Source of the DNA: Alphaproteobacteria bacterium
Lineage (GTDB): Bacteria; Pseudomonadota; Alphaproteobacteria; GCA-2731375
Assembly (NCBI GenBank): GCA_021776235.1
Contig: JAJFGG010000062.1
Span: 1 to 64,000, forward strand
Direction: 5' to 3'
Length of the DNA: 64,000 nucleotides
Shown here: piece by piece, positions 17,095-26,937 of the stretch
How the letters are laid out: each line of letters starts with the position of its first letter
Position numbering within the stretch: position 1 is the first letter of the stretch
Notes under the pieces: model-generated
What the model was told of the DNA's origin: nothing
What the model saw: only the letters and a program-made list of their open reading frames with translations
The model's database searches: none
Program-made: the position numbers and the translations under genes

Positions 17095-18405
17095 ATGAGA
17101 GTAGGACTGACAGCGGCGCTTGCAATTGGAGCGCTGGGGGTGGCCGGTGCAGTCGGGTATTGGGCCGGTCAGAGGGATCTTGGCGGAAATGGACCGGCCA
17201 TTGTTTCCGAGGTACAGGCTGCGGCGTCAAAGGCAGTGAGCGGCGCGTGGTCACCGACAAAGCCCTACCCCAGGCACGATGTCTACTATCCCGGCACGGA
17301 AGAACTGGCCCCCAATGAGATGCGCGTAATCGCTTGCGGCAGCGGCATGCCGACGCCACGGCTCAAACAGGCCGCGGGCTGTTTCGTTGTCGAGCTTGGC
17401 AATGGAGACAAATTCATTTTCGACATGGGCGAGGGCTCGTATGAGCGCCTGTCAGCGCTCGGTATCCCGCTCGATCAGCTTGACAAGGTCTTTCTCGGTC
17501 ACCTTCACCTTGACCACGCGGGCGGCTTCCCAGCCTTTTATTTCACGGGACCGGTGAACAACCGCCTCACGCCTGTGCGTGTCTGGGGCCCGGATGGCGT
17601 CAAGCCGGAATGGGGCACCAAGGCCTGGGTTAGGAATATGGAGAAGATGTGGGCTTGGGAATCCGCGACCCGCGGCGCCGTTGTCGATCCGCGCGGCCTG
17701 GAGCTCGAAGTCAACGAGTTTGACTGGACAGCGATGAACGGCCTTATCTACGATGAAAATAGCGTCGTCGTCCGAACCGTTCCAGCGATCCATGGCGAAC
17801 AGTCCGTCAGCTTCATACTGGAATGGAATGGCTTGAAGTTCGCTTTCTCCAGCGACACCCTGCCGTCCGCGGGCTGGCGCGATTTTGCGGCCGGCGCGGA
17901 TCTGGCGATCCACGAATGTTTCTTAACGCCCGAACTCATGATGTCGAAGCTGGGTATGGCGCCGTCGGAGGCGATCTTTGTAGGTACGCAAGGACACACC
18001 TCGGCGCAGGCTTTTGGTAAAATCATGACCCTGACCAAACCCCGGCTCGCGGTTTGCTATCACTTCCAGAACGATTTCGACACCGGCCCATTGGTGCGCG
18101 CGGACATTCGCAAGACCTACGACGGGCCACTCGAACTGGCCCAGGACTTCATGGTCTGGAATGTGACCAAGGAAGAGATTCGCACCCGTATGGCGGTTCC
18201 GAATCATGAGGGCTTCCCCGCGCCGCCGCAGCGTCAGAAGCAGCCGCCGGACTCGATGGCGATCCTGAAATTTAGCGAAACGACGATCAAGAGCATCGAG
18301 CCGGAATCCGCCGCCGTCACCAACGCCCAAATTGAGGCGTTCAACAAGCGCAACGGTACGAACATCAAACCAGGACTAACCGGAATACCGTTCAGAAACA
18401 AGTAA
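17095..18405 (+). CDS. Exported MBL-fold metallo-hydrolase
   Basis: The product is a 436-residue metallo-beta-lactamase-fold hydrolase, closest in layout to the RNase Z/arylsulfatase-like group. A signal peptide or anchor (MRVGLTAALAIGALGVAGAV) starts it, then VIACGSGMPTPR, the zinc motif HLHLDHAGG, a later FSSDT aspartate and conserved histidines in IHECF and CYHFQND. Proteins of this shape are annotated in databases as GntH-like (guanitoxin cluster) hydrolases, from memory; none of the other genes of that pathway are nearby, so I do not assign that role. The start has AAGGGGG upstream. It is flanked by 23-base direct repeats that belong to MFS remnants, which suggests it came in by a rearrangement. 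Confidence 0.88.
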   Translation: MRVGLTAALAIGALGVAGAVGYWAGQRDLGGNGPAIVSEVQAAASKAVSGAWSPTKPYPRHDVYYPGTEELAPNEMRVIACGSGMPTPRLKQAAGCFVVELGNGDKFIFDMGEGSYERLSALGIPLDQLDKVFLGHLHLDHAGGFPAFYFTGPVNNRLTPVRVWGPDGVKPEWGTKAWVRNMEKMWAWESATRGAVVDPRGLELEVNEFDWTAMNGLIYDENSVVVRTVPAIHGEQSVSFILEWNGLKFAFSSDTLPSAGWRDFAAGADLAIHECFLTPELMMSKLGMAPSEAIFVGTQGHTSAQAFGKIMTLTKPRLAVCYHFQNDFDTGPLVRADIRKTYDGPLELAQDFMVWNVTKEEIRTRMAVPNHEGFPAPPQRQKQPPDSMAILKFSETTIKSIEPESAAVTNAQIEAFNKRNGTNIKPGLTGIPFRNK

Positions 18406-18439
18406 TACAGAGGCCTCATGGCTAAGTGTCCGATGGCGG

Positions 18440-18474
18440 CCATGTCCACCGCCCCCGTCAGAACGTCGCCGGCG
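18440..18474 (-). pseudogene. Second MFS fragment, at the end of the DinG-like gene
   Basis: The minus strand encodes VLTGAVDMAA, matching the start of the LTGEVLF and LTGAMLF segments in the other two MFS pieces. Similarity ends within about 35 bases. It touches the stop codon of the DinG-like gene, so an MFS gene probably once followed that helicase. Confidence 0.55.
18452..18474. repeat. 23-base direct repeat, copy 2
   Basis: Identical to 16913-16935; see that entry. The copies are about 1.54 kb apart in direct orientation. Confidence 0.9.
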
Positions 18475-21222
18475 TCAATCGGTAAGAAATTCGCGGGTTT
18501 CCTTGATCGCCTCGGCCAGGCCAATGCGCTGGATTTCGACACCGGCGGGGAAGGCGGTGGTCAGCCGGGTCGGCAGCATGGCGTCCAGCATGACGAAAAC
18601 GCCCTTGTCGGCGGCCCGGCGCAGCAGGCGGCCATAGGCCTGCTTCAGGCGCAGGCGGGCGATCATGTCGTCATAACCGGCGCCGAAGCTTTTCTTGCGG
18701 GCCCGGTGCAGGATATCCGGCCGCGGCCAGGGCACCCGGTCAAAGACAATCAGGCGCAGGGAGCGGCCCGGCACATCGACGCCATCGCGCACCGCATCGG
18801 TGCCCAGCAAACAGGTATTCTCCTCGGCCCGGAAAATATCCACCAGGGTCCCCGTATCCATGGCGTCCACGTGTTGGGCCAGCAGCGGTATGCCGGCCTC
18901 GTCCAACGGCTTGGCGATGCGTTCATGGACCGCGCGCAGGCGCTGTATGGCCGTGAACAGGCCCAGGGCGCCGCCCCCTGCCGCCAGAAATAATTCACGA
19001 TAGGCCGCCGCCACCTGATCGGGCCGGTTACGGTTGACGTCGCGGACCACAAGGATACGGGTGGCGCCGGGATAATCGAAGGGCGAGGCCAGGCTGGCCC
19101 GCATCGCCGGCTGCGCCAGATGCAGGGCGCCGGTACGGACCTCCGCCGCAGTCCAGTCTTCCGGGGCATCGGGCGGGTTGTCGCGCAGGGTGGCCGAGGT
19201 GATCAGTACGCCGTGCGCCTGGCGCAGCACCGCCTCGGCGAAGGGCTGGCTGGGATCAACCCAATGGCGGTGCATGCCCACGTCCCGGTCGCGCCCGGCC
19301 TGGCGTTCTATGGCGAACCAGTCAACGAACAGGCCCGGCGTTTCCTGGCCTAGATCCAGCAGCATGGCGCGCCAGGCCTGGACCATATCTGCCCGGCGCT
19401 TGAGGCTGCGGGCCGCGGCCTCGATCCGTAGCCGCGAGGAGGTATCCAGTTCGTCGGCCTCGTCATCCAGACGGGCCAGCAGGCGGCGGCCCAGTTCCAG
19501 CAAGGGACGGCGCAGGGCCTCAAAGCCGGCGGCAGCTTTGTCTGCCGCCTGCAAAAGCTCCGTCGGCGGCTCCACGACCGAGACCTCAAGGCCGTAGGGA
19601 GAGCGGTCATTGTCAACCCGGGCCAGGACCACGTGGCGGACCGCGGCCAGAAAGGCCTCCATGGGTCCGCTGGCGGCGCCATCAGCCAGCCGTTGCAGCC
19701 ATCCCGGCCCGGCCAGAGCGGCGGCGGCGCGAAGCGAATTCTGCAGCAGGACCAGGTCATCATCATCGACGATCAGGTCGCCGATCCGTGCTTCCAAGCC
19801 ACGGGCCCGCCCACGTCCGCCGCGCCCGCCTTCGGTGCCCAACAGCCAGCGGCGTAATTCAGCCCCCTCGCTGCCCGCCACGTGGGCGGCAAAGGCGCTG
19901 TCGGCGGCGTCAAAGACATGATGGCCCTCGTCAAAAACATAGCGCAGGGGCAATTGCTCGCTGCCCGCCTCCAACACCGCGCGGATCATCACCAGGGCAT
20001 GATTGGCGACAACGATTTCCGCCTGCAGGGAGTCCCGGCGGCTGCGCTCGATAAAGCATTTCGAATAATGGCGGCAGGCGGAATAGATGCATTCACCGCG
20101 GCGGTCGGTCATGCCGGCAATGGTGCCGCCGCCGAACAGGGTCGCCAGCCAGGCAGGGAAATCGCCACCTACCATGTCCCCATCTCGGCTGTGTTCAACC
20201 CAGCGTGCGATCAGCCCCAGGGCAATGGTGCCACCGGGAGAGGTCGCCAGGGCCTTGGTGGCATCCTCGAAATTCAGCAGACACAGGTAATTTTCCCGGC
20301 CTTTGCGGACCACGACGTTGCGGCGTTTCTGTTTTACATCCGGGTACAGGCGGTCCAGTTCGCCATCGATTTGTCGCTGCAGGTTGCGGGTATAGGTGGA
20401 AAGCCAGACCGTGCCGCCGTTCTTACGGGCCCACAGGCTGGCCGGTGCAATATAGCCCAGGGTCTTGCCGACACCGGTGCCGGCCTCGGCCAGGACCAGG
20501 CGCGGCATATCTACCTCCTGACGCGGCAGAAAGGCGCCGGCGGCGGCGGCGGCGTAATCGAACTGTTGCGGCCGGCTTTCGGCCCCGGCGCCGATCAATG
20601 CCGCCAGTTGTTCGCGGGCGGCATCCGGGCTGATGGCGTGATCGCCGGGCGCGGGGGGCGGCGGGCCGTCCTCACGTTCCGGCAGCCGTTGCCAGGCATT
20701 CATGGCGCCGCCCAAGTCGCCGTCCGCGCCGCCCGATGGTATGCCCAGGGCCGCCAGAACCGCCGGCCCCCAGCGCCAACCGGCCCGCGCCATGGTCATG
20801 GCCAGGGCGCCCAAACGTTCATTCCGGCGCTCCTGCCTTTCGCGGCCCGCGGTCAGTTCCGCCAACAGCGCCCGGGCCGCGCCCTGCAGCGCCATAGCGC
20901 TGTCCGCGGCGTCCCCGGGTGGGGCCAGGTTCAGGGCAATTGCCAGGCCGCCGGGCGTGGGCAGGCAGAATTGCGCCGGACGGGTAAAGGCAAACAGTTC
21001 GAGGATGTCATAGGCGGCAAGTGACCTTGCGCCCAACCGGCGGGCCGTGGCCAGGGCATGACAGACGATGGGCAATTCGTCCCTCGCTTTGGCGATTGCG
21101 GCCGCGCCGGTCAGTTCTTCGATCTCTCCATCCGTGCTCAGCCAGGTGGTCAGGCGCGCGCCCGCCACCAGGGCCGGGGCGGCAAAATCAGGCTTTTCGG
21201 AATTTCGGGTCGATGTGGGCAT
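18475..21222 (-). CDS. DinG/XPD-type ATP-dependent DNA helicase
   Basis: This 915-residue protein is a superfamily 2 helicase of the DinG/XPD type. It has Walker A EAGTGVGKTLGY near residue 260, then the iron-sulfur cysteine cluster region (NYLCLL, then CIYSACRHYSKCF), and the DEGHHVFDAAD box. The second helicase lobe follows with SATLRDNP, then GTDAVRDGVDVPG and the C-terminal QAYGRLLRRAADKG. Four suitably placed cysteines suggest a 4Fe-4S cluster, as in DinG, which unwinds 5'-tailed DNA and R-loops. ATG at 21222 (MPTSTRNSEK) is preferred over the further upstream frame because it starts closer to the conserved part. The N-terminal 230 residues are of an alphaproteobacterial type that I cannot assign to a domain. 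Confidence 0.9.
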   Translation of the reverse strand: MPTSTRNSEKPDFAAPALVAGARLTTWLSTDGEIEELTGAAAIAKARDELPIVCHALATARRLGARSLAAYDILELFAFTRPAQFCLPTPGGLAIALNLAPPGDAADSAMALQGAARALLAELTAGRERQERRNERLGALAMTMARAGWRWGPAVLAALGIPSGGADGDLGGAMNAWQRLPEREDGPPPPAPGDHAISPDAAREQLAALIGAGAESRPQQFDYAAAAAGAFLPRQEVDMPRLVLAEAGTGVGKTLGYIAPASLWARKNGGTVWLSTYTRNLQRQIDGELDRLYPDVKQKRRNVVVRKGRENYLCLLNFEDATKALATSPGGTIALGLIARWVEHSRDGDMVGGDFPAWLATLFGGGTIAGMTDRRGECIYSACRHYSKCFIERSRRDSLQAEIVVANHALVMIRAVLEAGSEQLPLRYVFDEGHHVFDAADSAFAAHVAGSEGAELRRWLLGTEGGRGGRGRARGLEARIGDLIVDDDDLVLLQNSLRAAAALAGPGWLQRLADGAASGPMEAFLAAVRHVVLARVDNDRSPYGLEVSVVEPPTELLQAADKAAAGFEALRRPLLELGRRLLARLDDEADELDTSSRLRIEAAARSLKRRADMVQAWRAMLLDLGQETPGLFVDWFAIERQAGRDRDVGMHRHWVDPSQPFAEAVLRQAHGVLITSATLRDNPPDAPEDWTAAEVRTGALHLAQPAMRASLASPFDYPGATRILVVRDVNRNRPDQVAAAYRELFLAAGGGALGLFTAIQRLRAVHERIAKPLDEAGIPLLAQHVDAMDTGTLVDIFRAEENTCLLGTDAVRDGVDVPGRSLRLIVFDRVPWPRPDILHRARKKSFGAGYDDMIARLRLKQAYGRLLRRAADKGVFVMLDAMLPTRLTTAFPAGVEIQRIGLAEAIKETREFLTD

Positions 21223-21317
21223 GGTTGCGGCACTATAGGCCCGGAAGGTATGGCTCACCACCGGTTGACGTGGCTGATTTATTCCCTAATGTCCCAGCCC
21301 CGCAAGGATAGAACATC

Positions 21318-22904
21318 ATGACAAAACATTCGGAAATCGCTGCCGAAAGCAAGGCTTGGCCGTTTCACGAGGCGCGCGCGCTGCTGAAACGGGTTGGCGG
21401 GCAGACACCGGCAAAGGGGCACGTGCTGTTTGAAACCGGCTATGGCCCCTCGGGACTACCCCATATCGGCACCTTTGGCGAGGTGGCGCGAACCTCCATG
21501 GTGCGCCGGGCCTTTCACGAACTATGCGACATTCCGACCCGGCTGGTGGCGTTTTCCGACGACATGGACGGCTTGCGCAAGGTTCCGGATAATGTGCCCA
21601 ACAAGGAGATGTTGACCCGGTATTTGGAGATGCCCCTGACCCAGGTGCCGGATCCATTCGGTACTCATGACAGCTTTGGCGCCCACAACAACGCCCGCCT
21701 GCAGGCCTTTCTGGATCAGTTCGGCTTTGACTATGAATTTGTCAGTTCGACGGATTGCTATCGCGCCGGTACCTTCGATGCGGCCCTGACGGCGGTGCTG
21801 CGGGAATATGACAAGGTCATGAAAGTGATCCTGCCGACCCTGGGCGCGGAACGCCAGGCGACCTATAGCCCATTTTTGCCCGTCTGCCCGGATACCGGTC
21901 GGGTCCTACAAGTGCCGATCATCGCGCGGGACCTTGAAGCGGGCAGCGTTACCTACGAGAACGACGCGGGCCGCAGGGTCGAGGTGCCGGTGACGGGCGG
22001 GGCGTGCAAGCTGCAATGGAAGGCGGATTGGGCCATGCGCTGGTTCGCTCTGGATGTGGATTACGAGATGTCCGGCAAGGACTTGATCGAGTCCGTGCGT
22101 CTGTCATCCAAGATTTGCCGCATCCTGGGCGCCCGTCCGCCGGAAAGTTTTACCTATGAATTATTTCTGGATGAAAACGGCGAGAAGATCTCCAAATCCC
22201 GGGGCAACGGCCTGAGCATCGAGGAATGGTTGCGCTACGCGGCGCCGGAAAGTCTGTCGCTGTATATGTTCCAGCAGCCGCGCCGGGCCAAGCGGTTGTT
22301 CTTCGATGTCATCCCCCGGGCAGCGGATGACTATTTGCGGTTCCTGGACAGTTACCATAACCAGGATGTTGCGGAGAAGCTGGCCAATCCGGCCTGGCAT
22401 ATACATGGCGGCCAACCGCCCCAGGAAGATGTGCCGTTGACGTTCGCCCTGTTGATGAACCTGGCCGGGGCCTGCAATTCCGAGGACGGCGAGGTGTTGT
22501 GGGGCTTTATTTCGCGCTATGCACCCGGGGCCACGCCGGAAAATCATCCCATGCTGGATGCTCTGGTGGGTTATGCCATCAACTATTACCGGGATTTCGT
22601 AAAGCCGCACAAAACCTACCGCCAACCAAATGATCAGGAACGGGCCGCAATGGAAGACTTGCTGACCGCTCTGGATGGGATGGACCCCGGTCTATCGGGG
22701 ACGGAAATCCAGAACCAGGTTTATGAAATCGGCAAAGCGCATGCATTCGAGAATCTGCGCGACTGGTTCAAGGCGCTGTACGAAGTGCTGTTCGGTCAAA
22801 GCCAGGGGCCCCGGTTTGGCTCCTTCGCCGCCCTGTATGGCGTGGCGGAAACGGCGGCGCTTGTGCGCCGGGCCCTGGCGGGCGATGATTTGGCAGCCGA
22901 TTAA
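21318..22904 (+). CDS. lysK: Lysine--tRNA ligase, class I
   Basis: The gene encodes a 528-residue class I lysyl-tRNA synthetase, which charges tRNA-Lys in the cytosol. The two Rossmann-fold signature motifs are present: HIGTFGE (the HIGH motif, around residue 48) and KISKSRG (the KMSKS motif, around residue 291). Class I LysRS is unrelated to the more common class II enzyme and is the normal form in many alphaproteobacteria, where it is often the only one. The C-terminal helical anticodon-binding part is complete. It is divergent from the DinG-like helicase, with 95 bases between them for promoters. A SMP-30 gene follows after 26 bases. Confidence 0.95.
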   Translation: MTKHSEIAAESKAWPFHEARALLKRVGGQTPAKGHVLFETGYGPSGLPHIGTFGEVARTSMVRRAFHELCDIPTRLVAFSDDMDGLRKVPDNVPNKEMLTRYLEMPLTQVPDPFGTHDSFGAHNNARLQAFLDQFGFDYEFVSSTDCYRAGTFDAALTAVLREYDKVMKVILPTLGAERQATYSPFLPVCPDTGRVLQVPIIARDLEAGSVTYENDAGRRVEVPVTGGACKLQWKADWAMRWFALDVDYEMSGKDLIESVRLSSKICRILGARPPESFTYELFLDENGEKISKSRGNGLSIEEWLRYAAPESLSLYMFQQPRRAKRLFFDVIPRAADDYLRFLDSYHNQDVAEKLANPAWHIHGGQPPQEDVPLTFALLMNLAGACNSEDGEVLWGFISRYAPGATPENHPMLDALVGYAINYYRDFVKPHKTYRQPNDQERAAMEDLLTALDGMDPGLSGTEIQNQVYEIGKAHAFENLRDWFKALYEVLFGQSQGPRFGSFAALYGVAETAALVRRALAGDDLAAD

Positions 22905-22930
22905 AAAAACCAAAATGGAGGGATAGGCGG

Positions 22931-23779
22931 ATGGAAACCCTGGCGACGGGATACGGCCTGATCGAAGGGCCGGTGTGGGATGCCAACCGCGGATTGATCT
23001 ATGCCGATGTTATCAACGGCGGCGCCTATTGTCTGGCTACTGACGGCAGCATCACTCAGGTAATCGAACATCGCCGGGGCATGGGCGGCATGGCCCTGCA
23101 TGAAAATGGCGGCCTGGTGGTTTCGGGACGGAACATATCATTGAAGCCGGCGGACGGCGGCGCGACCGTGCTGCTGTTGTCCGACGACCCTGAAGGCGGC
23201 CGGATTGGCTTTAACGATATTACCACTGACGCCAAGGGCCGTATCTATGCCGGGGCGCTGGCCTTTAGACCCGTGGGCAGCGACGAGACGCCAAAACCGG
23301 GTGATCTGTTTTGTATCGATCTGGACGGCAGCGCCCGTGTGGTCGGTAACGACGTGATGCTGACCAATGGCCTGGGCGTCTCGCCCGACGGCAGCAAGCT
23401 GTATCATTCGGAGTCCCTGCGCAATCTGGTGCGGGTCTATGATGTTTCCGCAAACGGCGATCTTGGGCCGCACCGCACCTTTGCCGCCATCGCCGATGGC
23501 ATACCCGACGGCCTGGCGGTGGCGGTGGACGGCAGCGTCTGGGTCGCCATCGCGCACGGCGCCCGGGTCGACGTGTTCGAACCGGACGGCAGCCTGCGCC
23601 GCAGTATTCCCTGCCCGTTACCCATGGTCACCTCGGTCTGTTTTGGCGGTGACGATCTGATGGATTTCTACGTCGTCACTGGTTCGCGGGGTGCGGACCG
23701 GGACGATGCCGGCACGGTCTATCGCATGCGCGCCGATGTGGCCGGTCTGCCCCTGGCGCCGGCCGCCGTCGCCGTCTGA
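22931..23779 (+). CDS. SMP-30/gluconolactonase/LRE family protein
   Basis: This 282-residue protein is a six-bladed beta-propeller of the SMP-30/gluconolactonase group. Family marks are EGPVWDANRGLIYADV at the N-terminus (metal-binding glutamate), FNDITTDAKGRIY, LTNGLGVSPDG, and GIPDGLAVAVDGSVWVA (metal-binding aspartate). Such enzymes hydrolyse sugar lactones or related esters with a divalent metal. GGAGGG lies upstream of the ATG. The gene is 26 bases after lysK and may be co-transcribed. A related protein of 332 residues is encoded at 31031. It is the last backbone gene before the AT-richer block at 23.8-28.1 kb. Confidence 0.88.
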   Translation: METLATGYGLIEGPVWDANRGLIYADVINGGAYCLATDGSITQVIEHRRGMGGMALHENGGLVVSGRNISLKPADGGATVLLLSDDPEGGRIGFNDITTDAKGRIYAGALAFRPVGSDETPKPGDLFCIDLDGSARVVGNDVMLTNGLGVSPDGSKLYHSESLRNLVRVYDVSANGDLGPHRTFAAIADGIPDGLAVAVDGSVWVAIAHGARVDVFEPDGSLRRSIPCPLPMVTSVCFGGDDLMDFYVVTGSRGADRDDAGTVYRMRADVAGLPLAPAAVAV

Positions 23780-23902
23780 TGGCAGGCTTGTCCTGAATTC
23801 AACGAAACTAGGCAAAAAAGAAACCAGAGAAACGTCCCATTGCAGTATTATGTATGCTAATCCATTACCCGCGCCGATTGCTATTCATACTGGGGCAGAA
23901 GA

Positions 23903-24358
23903 ATGAGCCGATTGCATTTCCGGTTGTTGTTTTTTCTGACCGGACTGTTCGTCTTTCGGGTCGTGGCTCAAATGGTTCAAGCTACATTCCCTAACTCGCT
24001 ATTACCGCCATTTCAGGCATGGCACGGGGCCGTCCTGCCCTATCCGATGCTGGTCGCCGCCCAGATCGCCATCGTCATAACAATGGCGATCATAACCTTT
24101 CGGGTGAGGACAGGTGCTATTGTCCCTAATCCATGGAAACATCGTACCTGTTTTGCGTTTGGCGGTTTCTATTTCTCTTTTATGGCGTTCCGCCTGTTTT
24201 CTGGATTCACTTTCCTTGCTGACCATCCTTGGTTCTCAAAACACTTGCCGGCATTCTTCCACATGGTTTTGGCAATCTTTGTTTTGACGCTTGCTCATTA
24301 CCTTTACCGAAAGGCTTTGGCGGCAGCGCCTTTGTCCAGCAACCGTGGTGCCATCTAG
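23903..24358 (+). CDS. Small integral membrane protein, first gene of the GH3 block
   Basis: I do not recognise this 151-residue protein. It has four strongly hydrophobic stretches (about residues 6-24, 46-66, 82-101 and 115-136), so it is an inner-membrane protein with both ends probably on the same side. The loop after the second helix is basic. It starts ATG at 23903 behind a modest AGAAGA site. It ends ten bases before the hydroxylase gene, so it is the first gene of the operon at 23903-28103. Base composition is visibly more A+T-rich than the lysK and SMP-30 genes just before it. A role as membrane partner of the hydroxylase or as an exporter is a guess. Confidence 0.7.
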   Translation: MSRLHFRLLFFLTGLFVFRVVAQMVQATFPNSLLPPFQAWHGAVLPYPMLVAAQIAIVITMAIITFRVRTGAIVPNPWKHRTCFAFGGFYFSFMAFRLFSGFTFLADHPWFSKHLPAFFHMVLAIFVLTLAHYLYRKALAAAPLSSNRGAI

Positions 24359-24368
24359 GAGAAACGGT

Positions 24369-25256
24369 GTGGTAAACACAAGTGTTGGTGCAAAAATTAT
24401 GAGTGCCGCATCATATCCTGCGGTCATCATGCTTGGTTTTGCTGTTTATACAACACTTGCCAAACTGGGACTATCAGTAACAGTTGCGTCATATGTAGGG
24501 GCGCTCGTCGGTGCGATCCTTATTACGTTGCTCGAAATCAATCTTCCTTATCGGCAAGACTGGATCCCCGATGCAAGAGAGATCGGTGTGGATGCCTTAT
24601 ATATGATTACTGTACAGGTCGCTCTACCGTTTTTTGTATCAATATCTATTGTGGTCGCTCTGTCCGATTATCTGAAAGGGAACGGATATGCCGTCCAGCG
24701 TATTTGGCCGCATGACATCCCTGTCGCGGCACAAGTTTGCTTGATGCTTTTAGTAGCCGATTTTCCCAGGTATTGGTTGCATCGGGCATTCCACAAATTC
24801 AAGCCTATGTGGCGATTTCACGCGGTTCACCACTCTCCGCATCACCTCTACTGGTTAAACGTCGGTAGATTCCACCCTATTGAAAAAGCAATTCAATACG
24901 CAGTGGACGCATTGCCATTTGCGCTGATGGGGCTTTCGAAGGAGGTCCTGGGCGCATATTTCGTTTTCTATGCGATTAATGGTTTTTTCCAGCATTCTAA
25001 CTGCCGCGTCCACTTGGGTCCACTAAACTACATTGTGAGCGGCCCTGAACTTCATCGATGGCATCATTCGGAGTTATCGAAAGAGTCCGACACGAATTTT
25101 GGCAACAACTTGATTATATGGGACCTCTTATTTGGAACCCGAATTCTTCCTAGAGACCGATCTGTTGGCCCACTCGGATTGGTTAATCGCCAGTACCCTA
25201 CTAGTTTTTTTGCGCAAATGAAATCCCCATTTATAAAAGATTTGGAGGGTGGGTGA
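24369..25256 (+). CDS. Fatty acid hydroxylase/sterol desaturase family protein
   Basis: This 295-residue membrane di-iron enzyme belongs to the fatty acid hydroxylase superfamily. Several transmembrane helices come first, then the histidine boxes in order: HRAFH, HAVHHSPHH and HRWHH, which bind two irons. These enzymes hydroxylate or desaturate lipid chains using O2. GTG at 24369 is chosen because AGGAG lies seven bases upstream; the frame is open further back but overlaps the preceding gene. Its stop overlaps the GH3 gene start by four bases, so the two are translationally coupled. In this cluster it probably acts on the acyl group later joined by the GH3 enzyme (inference). Confidence 0.88.
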   Translation: MVNTSVGAKIMSAASYPAVIMLGFAVYTTLAKLGLSVTVASYVGALVGAILITLLEINLPYRQDWIPDAREIGVDALYMITVQVALPFFVSISIVVALSDYLKGNGYAVQRIWPHDIPVAAQVCLMLLVADFPRYWLHRAFHKFKPMWRFHAVHHSPHHLYWLNVGRFHPIEKAIQYAVDALPFALMGLSKEVLGAYFVFYAINGFFQHSNCRVHLGPLNYIVSGPELHRWHHSELSKESDTNFGNNLIIWDLLFGTRILPRDRSVGPLGLVNRQYPTSFFAQMKSPFIKDLEGG

Positions 25257-26932
25257 AGCGATCTATGACCATGCAATCGAGTTACATCGGCCACCAGGTA
25301 TTGAAGACTATATTGAGTTTGACGCAGGGTCTCTATCACCGTCGACTGATTAAATGCTCAAAGAACCCGCGTCATGCTCAAGTTAACATTTTGAAAAAAA
25401 TCTTGGCGACGAACGCGAGGACGGAGTTCGGCAAGCACCATGGATTCAAGAGAATTAATGATGTCAACGACTTCAGGAAAGCGGTAGCCATCCACCGGTA
25501 TGAAGATCTTCGGTCATATATCGAACGTCAGGAACTAACGGGCGAATCGTGCCTCACATCGGCCTCACCTGTTTACTACCACCGTACGAGTGGAACAGTC
25601 GGTGAACCGAAGAATATTCCCGTTACGAAATCAGGATTGACCCGCATTAAGCAGCATCAGCAATTGTCTGCTTATACCGCGTCTAAGGGGTCAGAAATCT
25701 TTCGTGGAAAGGTTTTTGGCATAACAGGTCAGGCAATTGAGGGAAGGATGGCTGGTGGAACACCCTTTGGCTCGGCTTCGGGCTTGATCTACCAGAACCA
25801 GTCGAAGCTAGTGCGCGCAAGGTACGTATTACCGCCGGAAGTATCGGAAATTGAGAACTATGAGACTCGATACATAGTGATGGCTATCTACGGTCTCGCG
25901 GAGCCGTTTGTAACTTGTATCGGAACCGCCAATCCTTCAACATTGATAAGGCTCTTGTCGGTAATTAATCAAAACATAGATTTGATTTTGGATTCAATCG
26001 CGGCAGGGCGTTTGCCCGACACATTTCCCAGAATTGCCAAATCTGATAGCGATCTGAGTCCTAACGCTCAACGGGCCGAGTATTTGCGGACCAGATGCAT
26101 TGACATCGAAAAGCTAACCTTTTCGGACATCTGGCCAGAGCTTAAAGGCATCGTTACCTGGACAGGTGGAAGTTGTGCCGTACCGCTTCGACGTCTGACG
26201 GGCTTGCTCCCGGATAATCACATGATCATTGAGTTAGGCTATGTCGCAAGCGAAGTCCGGGGAACCGTCAACGTGGATGTGCGCAACAATCTTTGTCTGC
26301 CGACGCTCATGGATACATATTTTGAGTTCGTTGAACGGGAATCATGGGAGCAGGATACAGGAGATTTTCTTTCCCTACATGAACTCGAGGACGGGCGTGA
26401 ATATTACGTATTCGTGACCACCTCAGAAGGTCTCTATCGATACGATATGAACGACATCGTGCGTGTGACCGGAATGCTGAACGAGACGCCAATTTTTGCA
26501 TTCGTTCAAAAAGGTAAGGGCGTCACCAACATTACAGGAGAAAAACTTCATGAAGCGCAGGTCCTGAATGCCGTCATGGCCACGTTAGAGGAACGGGACA
26601 TCCAATCAAATTTCTTCATTATGCTCGCTGACCAAGAAGACGCGGGGTACACACTGTACGTTGAGACGGCTTCAACAACTGATCGAATAGAGACCGAGTT
26701 ATCGAATGCACTGGAAAGGTATTTGCGCGCCGCAAATATTGAGTATGACGGAAAACGGGCGAGCGGAAGGCTTGCCTCGTTAGTCGTCCGATGGCTTCCA
26801 AATGGCACCGGAGACAAGTACCGGTCATATTGTGTGTCAAATGGTCAGCGAGACGCTCAATTCAAATACCTTCATCTTCAATACGCACATGAATGCTCGT
26901 TCGACTTCAATGCGCTTGCGTTATCTCGGTGA
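25253..26932 (+). CDS. GH3-type acyl-amido synthetase
   Basis: The 559-residue product belongs to the GH3 family of adenylate-forming enzymes, best known in plants for joining auxin or jasmonate to amino acids. The nucleotide motif reads YYHRTSGTVGEPKNIPVT (residues 108-125), and the C-terminal part has VTNITGEKLHEAQV. The family activates a carboxylic acid with ATP and passes it to an amino acid, giving an amide. GTG at 25253 is preferred: GGAGG sits four bases upstream and the start overlaps the hydroxylase stop. ATG at 25265 is the alternative. Bacterial GH3 enzymes are little studied. Here it is followed five bases later by an amino-acid epimerase-like gene, which suggests an acyl-amino acid product. 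Confidence 0.9.
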   Translation: MKRSMTMQSSYIGHQVLKTILSLTQGLYHRRLIKCSKNPRHAQVNILKKILATNARTEFGKHHGFKRINDVNDFRKAVAIHRYEDLRSYIERQELTGESCLTSASPVYYHRTSGTVGEPKNIPVTKSGLTRIKQHQQLSAYTASKGSEIFRGKVFGITGQAIEGRMAGGTPFGSASGLIYQNQSKLVRARYVLPPEVSEIENYETRYIVMAIYGLAEPFVTCIGTANPSTLIRLLSVINQNIDLILDSIAAGRLPDTFPRIAKSDSDLSPNAQRAEYLRTRCIDIEKLTFSDIWPELKGIVTWTGGSCAVPLRRLTGLLPDNHMIIELGYVASEVRGTVNVDVRNNLCLPTLMDTYFEFVERESWEQDTGDFLSLHELEDGREYYVFVTTSEGLYRYDMNDIVRVTGMLNETPIFAFVQKGKGVTNITGEKLHEAQVLNAVMATLEERDIQSNFFIMLADQEDAGYTLYVETASTTDRIETELSNALERYLRAANIEYDGKRASGRLASLVVRWLPNGTGDKYRSYCVSNGQRDAQFKYLHLQYAHECSFDFNALALSR

Positions 26933-26937
26933 CTTGA

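Noticed and set aside
17095..18405. Naming the MBL protein GntH and the locus a guanitoxin cluster
   Set aside because: None of the other guanitoxin genes are near; similarity of this hydrolase alone is not enough.
19882..21024. Plus-strand frame of 380 codons antisense to the DinG-like helicase
   Set aside because: Gln/Gly/Ala/Arg-rich composition typical of antisense frames; the helicase motifs on the other strand are unambiguous.
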